DNA of 64,000 nucleotides from Albimonas marina (lineage in GTDB: Bacteria > Pseudomonadota > Alphaproteobacteria > Rhodobacterales > Rhodobacteraceae): positions 792,470 to 856,469 of the forward strand of contig NZ_JARHUC010000001.1 of the NCBI RefSeq assembly GCF_029223255.1, read 5' to 3'. Under the pieces are notes generated by a model. That model saw nothing but the letters and a program-made list of their open reading frames with translations, was not told the origin of the DNA and searched no databases. Each line of letters starts with the position of its first letter. The first letter of the stretch is position 1. Positions 9,099-18,143 of this stretch are shown in pieces. The translations under genes were made by a program, and so were the position numbers.

Positions 9099-10363
9099 GG
9101 CGCGGCCGGCAGGGGATCGGGGCGCAGGGCGGGCGGCAGCGGTTCGCCCGCCGCGGCGGCGGCGATCAGCGTGGCGAGGCGGGCGGCCTCGGCGTCGAGG
9201 TCGAAGTCCGCCGCGACCGTCGCGATCCCCTCGGCCCCCATGCGGGCGCGCAGGGCGGGATCGGAGAGGAGGGCGTCGAGCGCCTCGGCCAGCGCCTCGG
9301 CGTCGCCCGGCGGCACGACGCGGCCGGAGCGTCCGTCGGCCACCAGCTCCGACACGCCGGCGACCTGGGTGGCGACCACCGGCAGGCCGGCGGCCATCGC
9401 CTCCATCAGCACCACGGGCACGCCCTCGGCGAAGCTGGGCAGGGTGAGGAGGTCGGCCTCGGCCAGCGCCGCGCGCACCTCGTCCTGGCGGCGGAAGCCC
9501 TCGAAGCGGATGGCGCCGGCGACGCCCAGCGCCTCGGCGCGGGCCTGCATGGGGGCGCGGGCCTCGCCGTCGCCGATCACCACCAGCTCGGCGTCGGGAT
9601 GGCGGGCAACGAGGCGGGAGAGCGCCTCGACCAGCACCAGCCCGCCCTTCAGGAGCGACAGGCGCCCGACGTAGAGGATGCGCTTGCCGCCCACCCGCGC
9701 GGGCGGGCCGCCGGCGGGGGCGTAGCCCGCGGGGCGCACGCCGCAGTGGATGATGCGCAGCCGGTCCCAGGCGGAGACGGGCGCGAAGATCATGCATTGC
9801 GAGCGGCAGAAATGACTGATGCAGGCGACGAAGGCCGCATGCTCGATCTTCAGGCCCAGCGAGGCGCCGACGGGGTCGAACAGCTCGTCCGGGCCGTGGA
9901 CGGTGAAGCTGTAGCCCGGCCCCCCCAGCGCCCGGCACAGCATCGCCACCGCGGCGGTGTTGGTCGAGAAATGCGCGTGCAGGTGGGCGACGGGCGTGCG
10001 CCGCAGGCGACGGCGCAGGGCCGCGGCCTCCATCAGGTAGGCGGCGTGGCGCACCAGCCCGCCCAGGCCGAAGCCCGAGGCCGAGAGCAGCCTGCGCCAC
10101 AGGCCCAGGGCGCGCAGGAACCCGCGGGGGTGGGTCGCCGCCTCGGCCAGCGTCGCCAGCAGCAGGCGGGGGCCGCCGTCGTCCAGCAGGTAGTCGGTGC
10201 GCTGCGCTTCGGCGAGGTCGAGCGGGTCGACCAGCGTCCCCTCCCAATGGCGCACGGCGAAGCGGTCGACGGCGAAGCCCAGCCGCTCCAGCGCCTCGAT
10301 CTCCCGCCCGATGAAGGTCGTCGAGACCATCGGGTAGGTGGCCATCAGGTAGCCGATCCTCAT
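9095..10363 (-). CDS. Glycosyltransferase family 4 protein
   Basis: A 422-residue GT-B fold retaining glycosyltransferase. The N-terminal acceptor half has HAHFSTNTAAV near residue 128. The C-terminal donor half has ILYVGRLSLLKGG near 215 and the E-x7-E element within FAEGVPVVLMEAMAAGLPVV near 310-330, which binds the nucleotide sugar. Its start overlaps the stop of the upstream oxidoreductase gene by four bases (ATGA at 10360-10363), so the two are translationally coupled. Its end overlaps the convergent fusion-protein gene by four bases. The role is sugar addition during surface-polysaccharide assembly at the cytoplasmic membrane; the sugar cannot be told. Confidence 0.92.
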   Translation of the reverse strand: MRIGYLMATYPMVSTTFIGREIEALERLGFAVDRFAVRHWEGTLVDPLDLAEAQRTDYLLDDGGPRLLLATLAEAATHPRGFLRALGLWRRLLSASGFGLGGLVRHAAYLMEAAALRRRLRRTPVAHLHAHFSTNTAAVAMLCRALGGPGYSFTVHGPDELFDPVGASLGLKIEHAAFVACISHFCRSQCMIFAPVSAWDRLRIIHCGVRPAGYAPAGGPPARVGGKRILYVGRLSLLKGGLVLVEALSRLVARHPDAELVVIGDGEARAPMQARAEALGVAGAIRFEGFRRQDEVRAALAEADLLTLPSFAEGVPVVLMEAMAAGLPVVATQVAGVSELVADGRSGRVVPPGDAEALAEALDALLSDPALRARMGAEGIATVAADFDLDAEAARLATLIAAAAAGEPLPPALRPDPLPAAP

Positions 10364-11427
10364 CCTCGGGCGGCCTCGTCCAGCAGGGCCAGAACGGCCT
10401 GCGTGGCGGAGAGGGGCTGGCGGTCGCTCTCCGTCGCGCCGGCGGCCAGGCGCTCGGCCACGTGGGTCAGCATCGGCAGGTACTGGTCGGCGCCCCAGGG
10501 ATGACGGCTGCGCTCCGGGCCGCCGCGCATGGACTGGAGGCGGCGCAGCAGGGGCGAGCGGCGCAGGCGCGCCTTCAGCCCGCCGCCGCCGCCGATCCCG
10601 CCGGGCGCCATGGCGATGCGCGAGACGCTCTCGCCGCCCAGCGTCGGCGGGTCGAGGGTCAGGGAGCCCCGCTCGCACCCCAGGGTCGCTGCGTTGGAGA
10701 GCAGCGCGGTCATCGAGGCGGCGACCTGCGAGGTCGCGCCGCCTGCGTGGCGGATCTGGAGGAACGCCTCGACGTCGAGGCCCGTGGCCGGGTCGCGCCG
10801 CAGGTCGGCGTGGACGCCTTCGGCCGGGCCCAGCAGGCGCAGGGCGCAGGCGACGCCGTAGACCGCCCGGTCGAGCAGCACGCCCTGGCCGGGGCCGGGC
10901 GCGAACAGGCGCGGGGCCTGCGCGGGGTCGACCGGGTAGCCGAAGGAGAAGGCGAGGTGGCGGGGCCGCCCCAGCTCGCCCGAGACGGCGGAGGCCTCCA
11001 GCGCCTGCCAGGCGGGCAGGAACGGGGTCCACATCGCCTCCATGCAGAAGCGGCCGGCGGCGCGGGCGGCCTCGGCGACGCGGGCTGCGCCCTCGGCCGA
11101 CAGGGCCAGCGGCTTCTCGACCAGCACGTCCTTGCCGGCGGCCAGCGCGGCCAGCGCGTCGGCCTCGTGGTCGGCGGTGGCCGAGACGACGTAGACCAGC
11201 CGGATGCGCTCGTCGGCCAGAAGCGCCTCGCGCGTCAGGGCGCGCGGCGCGCCGGGCAGGCGGGCGGCGAGGGCCTGCGCCCGCTCGGGGCTGGAGGCCG
11301 AGCCGACGGCCGATATCGCGAAGGCCGGCGACAGCCCCAGCGCCGCGCCCATGGTCGCGGCCATCGCGCCCGTGCCCAGGATGCCGACCGAAATCGGCGC
11401 CGGAGCGGAGAGGGTGGCGGCGGTCAT
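10360..11427 (-). CDS. Gfo/Idh/MocA family oxidoreductase
   Basis: A 355-residue NAD(P)-dependent sugar oxidoreductase. The Rossmann motif GILGTGAMAATMG is at about residues 14-26 and the catalytic lysine is in VEKPLALS near residue 103. The C-terminal half is the usual substrate-binding sheet domain, with a glycine-rich and basic insertion near residues 280-305. Such enzymes oxidise or reduce sugar hydroxyls, often on UDP-sugars for polysaccharides. It is coupled to the following glycosyltransferase gene by an ATGA overlap, and a second family member lies 34 bases upstream, which points to a dedicated sugar-nucleotide step. Confidence 0.9.
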   Translation of the reverse strand: MTAATLSAPAPISVGILGTGAMAATMGAALGLSPAFAISAVGSASSPERAQALAARLPGAPRALTREALLADERIRLVYVVSATADHEADALAALAAGKDVLVEKPLALSAEGAARVAEAARAAGRFCMEAMWTPFLPAWQALEASAVSGELGRPRHLAFSFGYPVDPAQAPRLFAPGPGQGVLLDRAVYGVACALRLLGPAEGVHADLRRDPATGLDVEAFLQIRHAGGATSQVAASMTALLSNAATLGCERGSLTLDPPTLGGESVSRIAMAPGGIGGGGGLKARLRRSPLLRRLQSMRGGPERSRHPWGADQYLPMLTHVAERLAAGATESDRQPLSATQAVLALLDEAARG

Positions 11428-11461
11428 CGGCGGTCTCCCTCGGGGCGGCGCGCGGCGGGGG

Positions 11462-12625
11462 TCACTTCAGCCGCGCCCAGGGCATGGGGTCCATCGGCGC
11501 GCAGCGGGTGGTCATGGCGTAGGCCCCGGTGGTCTCGCCGGCGTTCTGCAGGGCCAGCGTCGCCTCGGTCAGGTGCAGGGCGTAGTCGCCGGCGAGGCGG
11601 CAGGGCCGACCCTGGGCGACGGCGTCCAGCACCTCGAGCGGGCCGAGGGCGAAGTTCATCGGCGCGCCGCCCTTGGGCGAGACCATCGGGTGGCTGGGCC
11701 CGGCGAGGCGCAGGCGGCGCGGCAAGGGGTGCTCGACCAGCCGGCGGCGCACCCGGAAGCGGCGGCGGAAGCGCACCGGGGCGGCGTTGTCCCAGGCGGC
11801 GTCGAGCTCCAGCGAGCCGCCGTCGCAGATCACCCGCAGGCGGTGATCGTGGCGCGCCACGATCGAGCAGGTCAGCCGCGCGACCACCCCGCTCTCGAAG
11901 AACAGGATCCCGGTCGAGAAGTCGGGGGCCGCGGCCTCGCCGCCCGGCAGCTTGCCGGGGATCGTCTCGGCGGAGGCGGCGACGACGGTGCGGATCGGGC
12001 CGAAGGCGGCGATCAGCCAGGCGAGCCAGTAGCCGGCATGCTCCAGCGTGCAGCCCACGCGGAACTCGTCCTCGCGCGGCCAGGGCGCGCCGGAGACGCT
12101 GAGCCAGGCGTCGGTCGGCGCCTGGGGGATGAAGCCGTCGTCGAGCTCGGCGTAGACCAGCCGCGGGGTCCCGGCAACATCGTCGCGAAGGGCGGCGAAC
12201 AGGGTCTGCGCGGCCGCGCCGAGCACCGAGCTGGGGGCCGAGGCGAGGACCAGCCGTTTCTCCTGCGCCAGCGAATGCAGGATCCGGGCCTGGGGCAGGG
12301 TCATGTCCAGCGGCTTCTCGGACCACACGTGCATGCCGGCCTCGAGACAGGCGCGGGTCACGGCGTGATGCTCGCCGGGATTGGTCAGGTTCAGGACCAG
12401 GTCGCCCGGCAGCAGCCGGCGCAGCAGGGCGGGAAGGTCCGCGGTCGCCTCCGTCTCGGCGGTGAAGCAGCCGGGCAGGGCGGCGCGCCAGTGATCGGCG
12501 AAGGCCTGCCGGCGCGCCGGATCGCGATCGCAGACGGCGACGAGGGTCACGTCGGGGTGCGCCTCGAACGACCCCATGTAGAGGTCGGCGACGAATCCCA
12601 GCCCGATGATGGCGATGCGGTGCAA
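11462..12625 (-). CDS. Gfo/Idh/MocA family oxidoreductase
   Basis: A 387-residue oxidoreductase starting HRIAIIGLGFVADLY, a Rossmann fingerprint right at the N-terminus. The catalytic motif is SEKPLDMT near residue 100. I favour the TTG at 12625: GGGGAG lies nine bases upstream and the fingerprint starts at once. An in-frame ATG at 12706 would add 27 low-complexity residues and remains possible. The substrate is probably a nucleotide sugar or cyclitol, by analogy and context. It is the first gene of a minus-strand run with a second family member and a family 4 glycosyltransferase. Confidence 0.88.
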   Translation of the reverse strand: MHRIAIIGLGFVADLYMGSFEAHPDVTLVAVCDRDPARRQAFADHWRAALPGCFTAETEATADLPALLRRLLPGDLVLNLTNPGEHHAVTRACLEAGMHVWSEKPLDMTLPQARILHSLAQEKRLVLASAPSSVLGAAAQTLFAALRDDVAGTPRLVYAELDDGFIPQAPTDAWLSVSGAPWPREDEFRVGCTLEHAGYWLAWLIAAFGPIRTVVAASAETIPGKLPGGEAAAPDFSTGILFFESGVVARLTCSIVARHDHRLRVICDGGSLELDAAWDNAAPVRFRRRFRVRRRLVEHPLPRRLRLAGPSHPMVSPKGGAPMNFALGPLEVLDAVAQGRPCRLAGDYALHLTEATLALQNAGETTGAYAMTTRCAPMDPMPWARLK

Positions 12626-12807
12626 GCCTGGCGTCTCCCCTCGCGGCGCCCCTTTCCCCGGGGCGTCGGCGGCGGAACATCGCCCGAAGGGCGCGGCGGG
12701 CGCCATGGACGATTGGTCGCGGCGGGCGCCGCGCGCGGCGGGCGGCTTGCCCGCAGGGGCCCGCAGGGCTAGGCAGGCGGAAGCTCCGCGACGCCGGTCA
12801 GGACCCC

Positions 12808-13668
12808 ATGACGGAACCCAAAGCGGCGCCCGCGCTGGGCGTGATCATCCCCGCCAACGACGAGGAGGCCCATATCGGGCGCTGCCTCGAGGCCGTGCTG
12901 GCCCAGCGCGACGTGCCCGCGGGCGCGATCGAGGTGGTGGTGGCCGCCAACGGCTGCCGCGACGCGACGGTGGAGCGGGCGCGCGCGCTCGCCCCCCGTT
13001 TCGCCGAGCGGGGCTGGCGGCTGGAGGTGCTGGACATCCCCCAGGGCGGCAAGGCCGGCGCGCTGAACCTGGGCGACGCGGCCGCGAGCGCGCCGGCGCG
13101 CGCCTATCTCGACGCCGACGTGGTGATGGAGCCGGAGCTGCTGGCCGCGGTGCTCTCGGCGCTGGCGCGGCCCGGGCCGCTCTACGTCACCGGCGCGCTG
13201 AAGGTGGCGCGGGGGCGGAGCTGGGTCACCCGGCGCTACGCCGACCTGTGGACGCGGCTGCCCTTCATGCGCCCGGGCTCGGCCCCCGGCGCGGGCTTCT
13301 TCGCGGTGAACGCCGCGGGGCGCGCGCGCTGGGCGGAGTTCCCGCCGATCATCGCCGACGACACCTTCGTGCGCTGGCTCTTCGCGCCCGAGGAGCGGGT
13401 CGAGGTCGCAGCCGGCTACGCCTGGCCGCTGGTCGAGGGCTTCGGCGCGCTGGTGCGGGTGCGGCGGCGCCAGGACGCGGGCCTGCGCGAGCTGCGCGGC
13501 TTCCGTCCGGAGCTGGAGGCGAACGAGGGCAAGGCCGGCGTCTCGCCCGCCGACCACCTGCGCCTTCTGGCGTCCGCGCCGGTCAGCTACGCCGTCTACA
13601 CCGCCGTCTCGCTCGCCGTGCGCCTGGGCGGGCGCGGCGGGACGGAGTGGACGCGCGGCGGGCGCTGA
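12808..13668 (+). CDS. Glycosyltransferase family 2 protein
   Basis: A 286-residue GT-A fold inverting glycosyltransferase. Seen motifs are VIIPANDEEAHIGRCL near residues 12-27, VVVAANGCRDATVE near 48, QGGKAGALNLG near 82, and the metal-binding YLDADVVM near 101-108. A DDTFVRWL element near residue 189 would carry the catalytic acid side chain. One hydrophobic helix lies near the C-terminus (PVSYAVYTAVSLAVRL), suggesting membrane association. The start follows CAGGACCCC. It is transcribed away from the oxidoreductase genes and converges with the O-antigen ligase-like gene. Confidence 0.9.
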   Translation: MTEPKAAPALGVIIPANDEEAHIGRCLEAVLAQRDVPAGAIEVVVAANGCRDATVERARALAPRFAERGWRLEVLDIPQGGKAGALNLGDAAASAPARAYLDADVVMEPELLAAVLSALARPGPLYVTGALKVARGRSWVTRRYADLWTRLPFMRPGSAPGAGFFAVNAAGRARWAEFPPIIADDTFVRWLFAPEERVEVAAGYAWPLVEGFGALVRVRRRQDAGLRELRGFRPELEANEGKAGVSPADHLRLLASAPVSYAVYTAVSLAVRLGGRGGTEWTRGGR

Positions 13669-13762
13669 GACCTGGGCGCTTTCTTCGCACGCGAGAAGGA
13701 AAAGGGCCGGCCGGCGACGGCGGAGCCCGGCGTCGTGCGCGCGGGTCAGGCGCCGGCGCGGC

Positions 13763-15529
13763 TTACCGTTTGCCGCGCGGCTTCGGTTCGGCGAAGGGAT
13801 CGGGGGTCGTGAACTGCCGAGAGCCGTTGCGCTGCGGCCGGCCGCCGAGGCCGGGGCGCGTCGGCCCCTCCTGGGAGGGGGCCGAGGCGGCGGTCTCGAC
13901 CGCGGTAGGCGCGCCCTCCGCGCCTCGTCGCGGCCGCGAGGGGCGGGAGAGCGGCTCGGGCGCCGGGCGCCGCCTCGGGCCGGGCGGCTCGGCGGGGGCG
14001 CGGGCGTAGGCGGGGACCGGGGCGGGCGCGGGTTCGGGTTCGGCTTCGGGCGGGGTCTGGACCGGGCCGACCCTTTCGGGACGGCCGCGCCTGCGCCGCT
14101 GCGCGCCCGGCTCGGGCATCCCCTTCTTCCCCTTGGCGTCCTTCTCCGCGATCCACTCGGCATGACCGATCAGGGCCCCCGCGAGCAGCCAGGTCATCGA
14201 CGTGAGGCCGGAGTTCAGCAGCAGGTCGAGCAGGTTGAGGCTGAGGGCGAGCGCGACGGCCGTTCCCTCAAGCGCCAGGTGCTCGCTGCGCCACCGGCGC
14301 ATCAGCATCAGGGCGGGCAGGGTCAGCAGGCCGAAAGTCGCCAGGTATCCAGCCCAGCCGCGGCTGCCGAAGATGATGATCCACATGCCGTCGGTGATGG
14401 CGAGATCTCGGCCGGTTGCATCGTCATACACCCGGCCGCGGCCGAAGCTGCCCCAGCCGAAGACGGAGCGGTCGGCCGCCTTCTCCAGAAGTAGGTCCTC
14501 GTTCTTGAAGCGGAAGGAGAGCGACTCGGCGCGCGCGGCAGAGATGGTCTCGGCGAAGGACACCAGCCGTTCGGTGGGGACCAGGTCGATTCCTCGCGCC
14601 GCAGGGTAGATGAAGACCAGCAGCGAGACTGCGGCCGCCACCAGGATCTGCAGCCTCTTGGTCGCAAACATCGCGAAGGGCGCCGCCGCAGCGGCGAACA
14701 GGATCGCGCCGGTCGACTTGCTGAGCACGAAGATCGTCGTCAGCCAGGCCGCGCCCAGCCGCCAGACCATCTTGCGCGCCGCCGGCATCAGCCGCGGGAT
14801 CATCATGGCGGCGACGACGATCACCGACATCGTGACCGCCAGGCGGAGCCCATGCTGGAAAAACACCTGCGGACGCCAGCCGCCGAAGCGGGCGTTTTGC
14901 CAGCTTTCGTGCGGATAGTAGCCGTAGATCCAAGTATGCAGCTGCGGGGACATCCGCAGCTCGAACAAAATCGGCAGGGTGTAGACGAGGCCGATGACCA
15001 CCATGCACCACAGCAGGAGGCGCAACGCCTTGGGATCGCCCAGCAGGCGGCGGCCCAGCAGCAGCGGCAGCAGCAGCATCGCCTGGCTGAGCGTCAGGGA
15101 CAGGCCGTCGTAGAGTTCCATGCCCTTGAGGCGCCGGAAACCCCAGTCGGCGCTGCCATAGGCAAGGGGGTCGCTGTTCAGGTAACCCGTCACGAGCGGG
15201 CTGAGGACCATGACGAACAGGAGCAACCGGAGCAGCCAGGACTGCGGCAGCCAGCCGGGCCGTTCGCTCTCTGCGCCCTCCACCTTGCCGCGGCCCTTGC
15301 GCACGAGGCCGAAGCCGAGAAGACACAGCGCGAGCGCGGCCATCGCCGGAACCGTGTCGCGGTCGAAGGCCGGCAGGAGGGGGAAGTCGACCTCCATGTT
15401 GCTGGGCAGCACCATGTGGGCGACGAGGATGGTCCAGATCACCGCCGCCGCGCGGGAGGTGCGCGTGAACAGCAGGTAGGCCACGACCGGCCAGCCGAGC
15501 AGAACGCCATATGCGATGAGGTTTGGCAT
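13763..15529 (-). CDS. O-antigen ligase-like polysaccharide polymerase/ligase
   Basis: A 588-residue inner-membrane protein with about eleven helices between residues 3 and 430 and a large soluble loop near residues 310-370. That topology, and the GWGSFGRGRVY segment in the loop, fit the O-antigen ligase / Wzy_C family, which joins or polymerises lipid-linked glycans on the periplasmic side. A proline- and arginine-rich tail of about 150 residues follows and looks disordered, which is unusual for the family. Codon use has more A/T-ending codons than the neighbours, as often seen for strain-specific polysaccharide genes. It is 100 bases downstream of the sulfotransferase gene. Confidence 0.75.
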   Translation of the reverse strand: MPNLIAYGVLLGWPVVAYLLFTRTSRAAAVIWTILVAHMVLPSNMEVDFPLLPAFDRDTVPAMAALALCLLGFGLVRKGRGKVEGAESERPGWLPQSWLLRLLLFVMVLSPLVTGYLNSDPLAYGSADWGFRRLKGMELYDGLSLTLSQAMLLLPLLLGRRLLGDPKALRLLLWCMVVIGLVYTLPILFELRMSPQLHTWIYGYYPHESWQNARFGGWRPQVFFQHGLRLAVTMSVIVVAAMMIPRLMPAARKMVWRLGAAWLTTIFVLSKSTGAILFAAAAAPFAMFATKRLQILVAAAVSLLVFIYPAARGIDLVPTERLVSFAETISAARAESLSFRFKNEDLLLEKAADRSVFGWGSFGRGRVYDDATGRDLAITDGMWIIIFGSRGWAGYLATFGLLTLPALMLMRRWRSEHLALEGTAVALALSLNLLDLLLNSGLTSMTWLLAGALIGHAEWIAEKDAKGKKGMPEPGAQRRRRGRPERVGPVQTPPEAEPEPAPAPVPAYARAPAEPPGPRRRPAPEPLSRPSRPRRGAEGAPTAVETAASAPSQEGPTRPGLGGRPQRNGSRQFTTPDPFAEPKPRGKR

Positions 15530-15629
15530 CCGCCGTTTCTTCCCGTCGTCGCGGCTGCGCGGTCTCCGCGCTCCGCCCTCGATATCCCATGCCCGTGGTT
15601 CGATCCAGCGGCGGGCGCCCGCGCCTCCC

Positions 15630-16337
15630 TCAAGCGGAGGCGGAGCCCTTGGCCGCGGTCGGCGGGGCCGACAGGCGGTGACCAGACCACCACCTTCGCG
15701 CCTCAGAGAAACGCTCGGCGGAAGAATCGTGCGCGTCGCGGCACGCTTCCGCGGTCTTTGCCAGCTCCGCCTTGGAGGGCAGGCCGAGGGGGGCAGTCAG
15801 CCGGCGGCACTGCACGCTGGGGTGGAAGTGGCGGAGGTTGCCCTCGACGTCGAGGTCGATGCGGATGTAGCGCTCAGGAACGCCGCGGCGCATGACCATG
15901 CGCACCTGGCTCCAGATCCGCTCCACAGGGTCGCGCATCAGCAGGACCGGCTTCACCGTCACGCCGCGCCGCGCGAACCCGTCGCGGATCCGGCGCAGCG
16001 TCTCGGCGTCGAGCGAGGTGTAGGTGGGGCTCAGGTCCGCGGTGATGCGCACCTGGTGGCGGCGGAAGACCCGGTCGAGGAACCAGAAATAGGTGAAGGG
16101 GAAGGTGCGGAAGGTCCAGCGGAAGGCATGGCCCAGGTCCCGCACCTGCCACAGGGGGATGGTGTATTCGTCGAACTCCGGCCGGGTCCGCGTCTCCCAG
16201 ATCCGGGGCTCCTTCATCACGCCCTTGTGGAATTCCGGGTAGCTTTGCAGGTACTTGGCCAGCCACGTGGTGCCGCCCTTCACCGCGCCCATGCCGAGCA
16301 CGAAGATCTTCTCCGGGCGATCCGCGCGATCAGCCAT
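15630..16337 (-). CDS. Sulfotransferase family protein, short C-terminus
   Basis: A 235-residue protein. The N-terminus has the PAPS-binding loop GAVKGGTTWLAKYL near residues 17-30, and RDPVERIWSQVRM near 136-148 matches the second (3'-phosphate) site, so sulfate transfer from PAPS to a glycan or lipid is likely. After about residue 170 the expected segment (a long helix and the closing loop of the fold) is replaced by polar sequence rich in A, E and R. Relatives are usually nearer 280 residues. It may be truncated or frame-shifted and not active. The start is 21 bases after the stop of the WecG/TagA-like gene. Confidence 0.78.
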   Translation of the reverse strand: MADRADRPEKIFVLGMGAVKGGTTWLAKYLQSYPEFHKGVMKEPRIWETRTRPEFDEYTIPLWQVRDLGHAFRWTFRTFPFTYFWFLDRVFRRHQVRITADLSPTYTSLDAETLRRIRDGFARRGVTVKPVLLMRDPVERIWSQVRMVMRRGVPERYIRIDLDVEGNLRHFHPSVQCRRLTAPLGLPSKAELAKTAEACRDAHDSSAERFSEARRWWSGHRLSAPPTAAKGSASA

Positions 16338-16358
16338 GGCGGGGACCCCCGGCCATGG

Positions 16359-17198
16359 TCACGGCTTGTCCGACGTCGCGAACGGGTCGCGGTAGAGGCC
16401 CAGCTTCTGGCGCAGCAGGTGCCACAGCACCGGCGGCTGGTGCACCACGTAGCGATGCCAGCGCTGCCGCGGCTCCTTCACCAGGCGGTAGAGCCACTCG
16501 AACCCCCACTCGGTGATCCACGCGGGCGGACGCACGAAGGAGCCGGCCTCGTAGTCGATGGTCCCGCCCAGGGGCAGGAAGGTGTGGATGTTCGTGAAGC
16601 GGTGGCGGTTGGCGACGATGAACTTCTCCTGCCGGCCGCCGCCCAGGCCCACCAGCAGCACCGTGGCGCCCGAGTCCTCGACCGCCTTGATGATCCGCTC
16701 GCTCTCGGCCGGGTCGCGGTCGAAGTCGAACGAGGGCGCGTCGACGCCCACGATGATCTCGCGGCCCACCTTGGCGTTGATCTTGTCGCGCGCGATCTCC
16801 GCCACGCCGGGCTGTCCGCCGCAGATGAAGATGCGGACGTCGGGGTCGTCCTTGTGGTGCATGTAGTAGCGCGGAAAGAAGTCCGAGCCGGACACCCGCT
16901 CGCGCACCGGCGTGCCGAGGAACTTGGTCGCGAAATACAGGATCTGGCTGTCGCAGGTGATCACGTCGAACTCGTCGAGGATCGCGTGGAACTCGCGGTC
17001 CGACTGCAGCTTCATGATCATGTCGACATGCAGCGTCAGCAGCAGGCCGCGGTCGAACTCGCGCACCACCTCGTCCATGGTCACGTCGTGGACGTAGGCG
17101 TTCAGCAGCTTCACGACGCGGTGGCGGTCGCCCATCCGGCCCGCCGCAGGCGCGGCGGGGGCGGGAACGGCGGCGCCGGTGTCGGCGGTCGAGGTCAA
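16359..17198 (-). CDS. WecG/TagA/CpsF family glycosyltransferase
   Basis: A GT26-family enzyme of about 279 residues. Such enzymes add a sugar (for example ManNAc or ManNAcA) to an undecaprenyl-linked primer on the cytoplasmic face. Seen blocks include LLTLHVDMIMKL, DVITCDSQILYFATKFLG, RVSGSDFFPRYY and the active-site region GLGGGRQEKFIVANRHRF. The TTG at 17198 has AGGAG six bases upstream and is my choice; an ATG at 17135 is an alternative that removes a 21-residue alanine/proline-rich lead. It follows the unrecognised gene at 17240-18139 by 41 bases, in the same orientation. Confidence 0.88.
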   Translation of the reverse strand: MTSTADTGAAVPAPAAPAAGRMGDRHRVVKLLNAYVHDVTMDEVVREFDRGLLLTLHVDMIMKLQSDREFHAILDEFDVITCDSQILYFATKFLGTPVRERVSGSDFFPRYYMHHKDDPDVRIFICGGQPGVAEIARDKINAKVGREIIVGVDAPSFDFDRDPAESERIIKAVEDSGATVLLVGLGGGRQEKFIVANRHRFTNIHTFLPLGGTIDYEAGSFVRPPAWITEWGFEWLYRLVKEPRQRWHRYVVHQPPVLWHLLRQKLGLYRDPFATSDKP

Positions 17199-17239
17199 GG
17201 GTCGCTCCTCTCGGGATCGGCTCTCGGCCGGAGGCGAGG

Positions 17240-18139
17240 TCACTCTGCGGCGGCCGCGGCGGCGGAGGCCGAGGTCGACGGGCCCCAGCGCCGCTCGACC
17301 AGCTCGCGGGTGTTGCGGATGTTGCCGCGGCTCGAGGCGCCGAAGACGATGGCCTCGAGGTTGGGCAGGTTGCAGACCCAGTCCAGCGCCTCCTCGGGCG
17401 GGATCGCGCCCGAGGCGTAGACGGACATGGCGATGGCGCGCAGCTTCCGCTCGCGCAGGGTCTTCTCGTAGAGGTCGAGGCCGCCGCAGGTGCGGAAGCC
17501 GATCTTGTTGATGTTCGAGCAGATGATCGGGTTCTCGATCCCCACCGACTCCAGCATGTCCAGCAGCATCGGCATGTTCATGGTGATGTAGGCGGGCTCG
17601 GCCCCGTAGCGCTCCACCACGTGGTCGTGGAAGATGCGGAAGGCCTGGGCCATGCCCATGCCCATCAGCAGGTCGGTCACCACGTTCTGCAGGAAGATCA
17701 CCGGGGTCGGGAGGCCCGCGAACATCTTCATCTCGGCGTCGACGAGGATCTTCATAACCCCCTCGATGTCCTTGCGCGCCAGCGAGGCGCCGCCGCGCAG
17801 CGCCGTCTTCAGCACCCCGTCGTCGGGCATGAAGTGCATCGCCGCGCCCCACATGCCGTGGTCGGTGACGGCGTTCGCATACTTATGGGCGTAGGGCATG
17901 CAGGGGTAGAACTGGAACCCGTCCCACCGCGAAGGATCGGCGCGGACCCGGTCGCAGATCTCGGCCACCCGGTCGTGGGTGGTGCACATGAAGACGCGCA
18001 GCCCCTCGTCGTAGGCGGCCTCGAGCACCTTCATGATCGCGTCGAGGTCCGAGAAGCGCATCAGCTGGGCGCGGGCCTTCTCCTCCGACATGTGGTTGAT
18101 GCCGAAGAACTGGTTGTCGCCGAACAGCAGCCGTTCCAT
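17240..18139 (-). CDS. Uncharacterised protein, possibly TIM-barrel-like, in polysaccharide operon
   Basis: A 299-residue soluble protein I do not recognise with certainty. It begins MERLLFGDNQFFGINHMS and has alternating hydrophobic strands and helices (GLRVFMCTTHDRV, FQFYPCMPYAHKYANAV, PVIFLQNVVTDLLMG, AYITMNMPMLLDML, NPIICSNINKIGF, AIVFGASSRGNIRNT). That regular order, and the last segment, are reminiscent of aldo/keto reductase or other TIM-barrel enzymes, but the usual catalytic tetrad is not evident. No signal peptide or membrane helix is seen. It starts four bases after the stop of an oxidoreductase gene and is followed by the WecG/TagA-like gene, so it probably acts in making or checking a sugar precursor. 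Function is not assigned. Confidence 0.8.
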   Translation of the reverse strand: MERLLFGDNQFFGINHMSEEKARAQLMRFSDLDAIMKVLEAAYDEGLRVFMCTTHDRVAEICDRVRADPSRWDGFQFYPCMPYAHKYANAVTDHGMWGAAMHFMPDDGVLKTALRGGASLARKDIEGVMKILVDAEMKMFAGLPTPVIFLQNVVTDLLMGMGMAQAFRIFHDHVVERYGAEPAYITMNMPMLLDMLESVGIENPIICSNINKIGFRTCGGLDLYEKTLRERKLRAIAMSVYASGAIPPEEALDWVCNLPNLEAIVFGASSRGNIRNTRELVERRWGPSTSASAAAAAAE

Positions 18140-18143
18140 CGCC

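Noticed and set aside
6063..10247. Very long minus-strand open frame opposite the fusion-protein gene
   Set aside because: Composition is mostly R, P, G, A and H with no domain, and the opposite strand carries clear adenylation and carrier motifs. At this GC content stop codons are rare in shadow frames.
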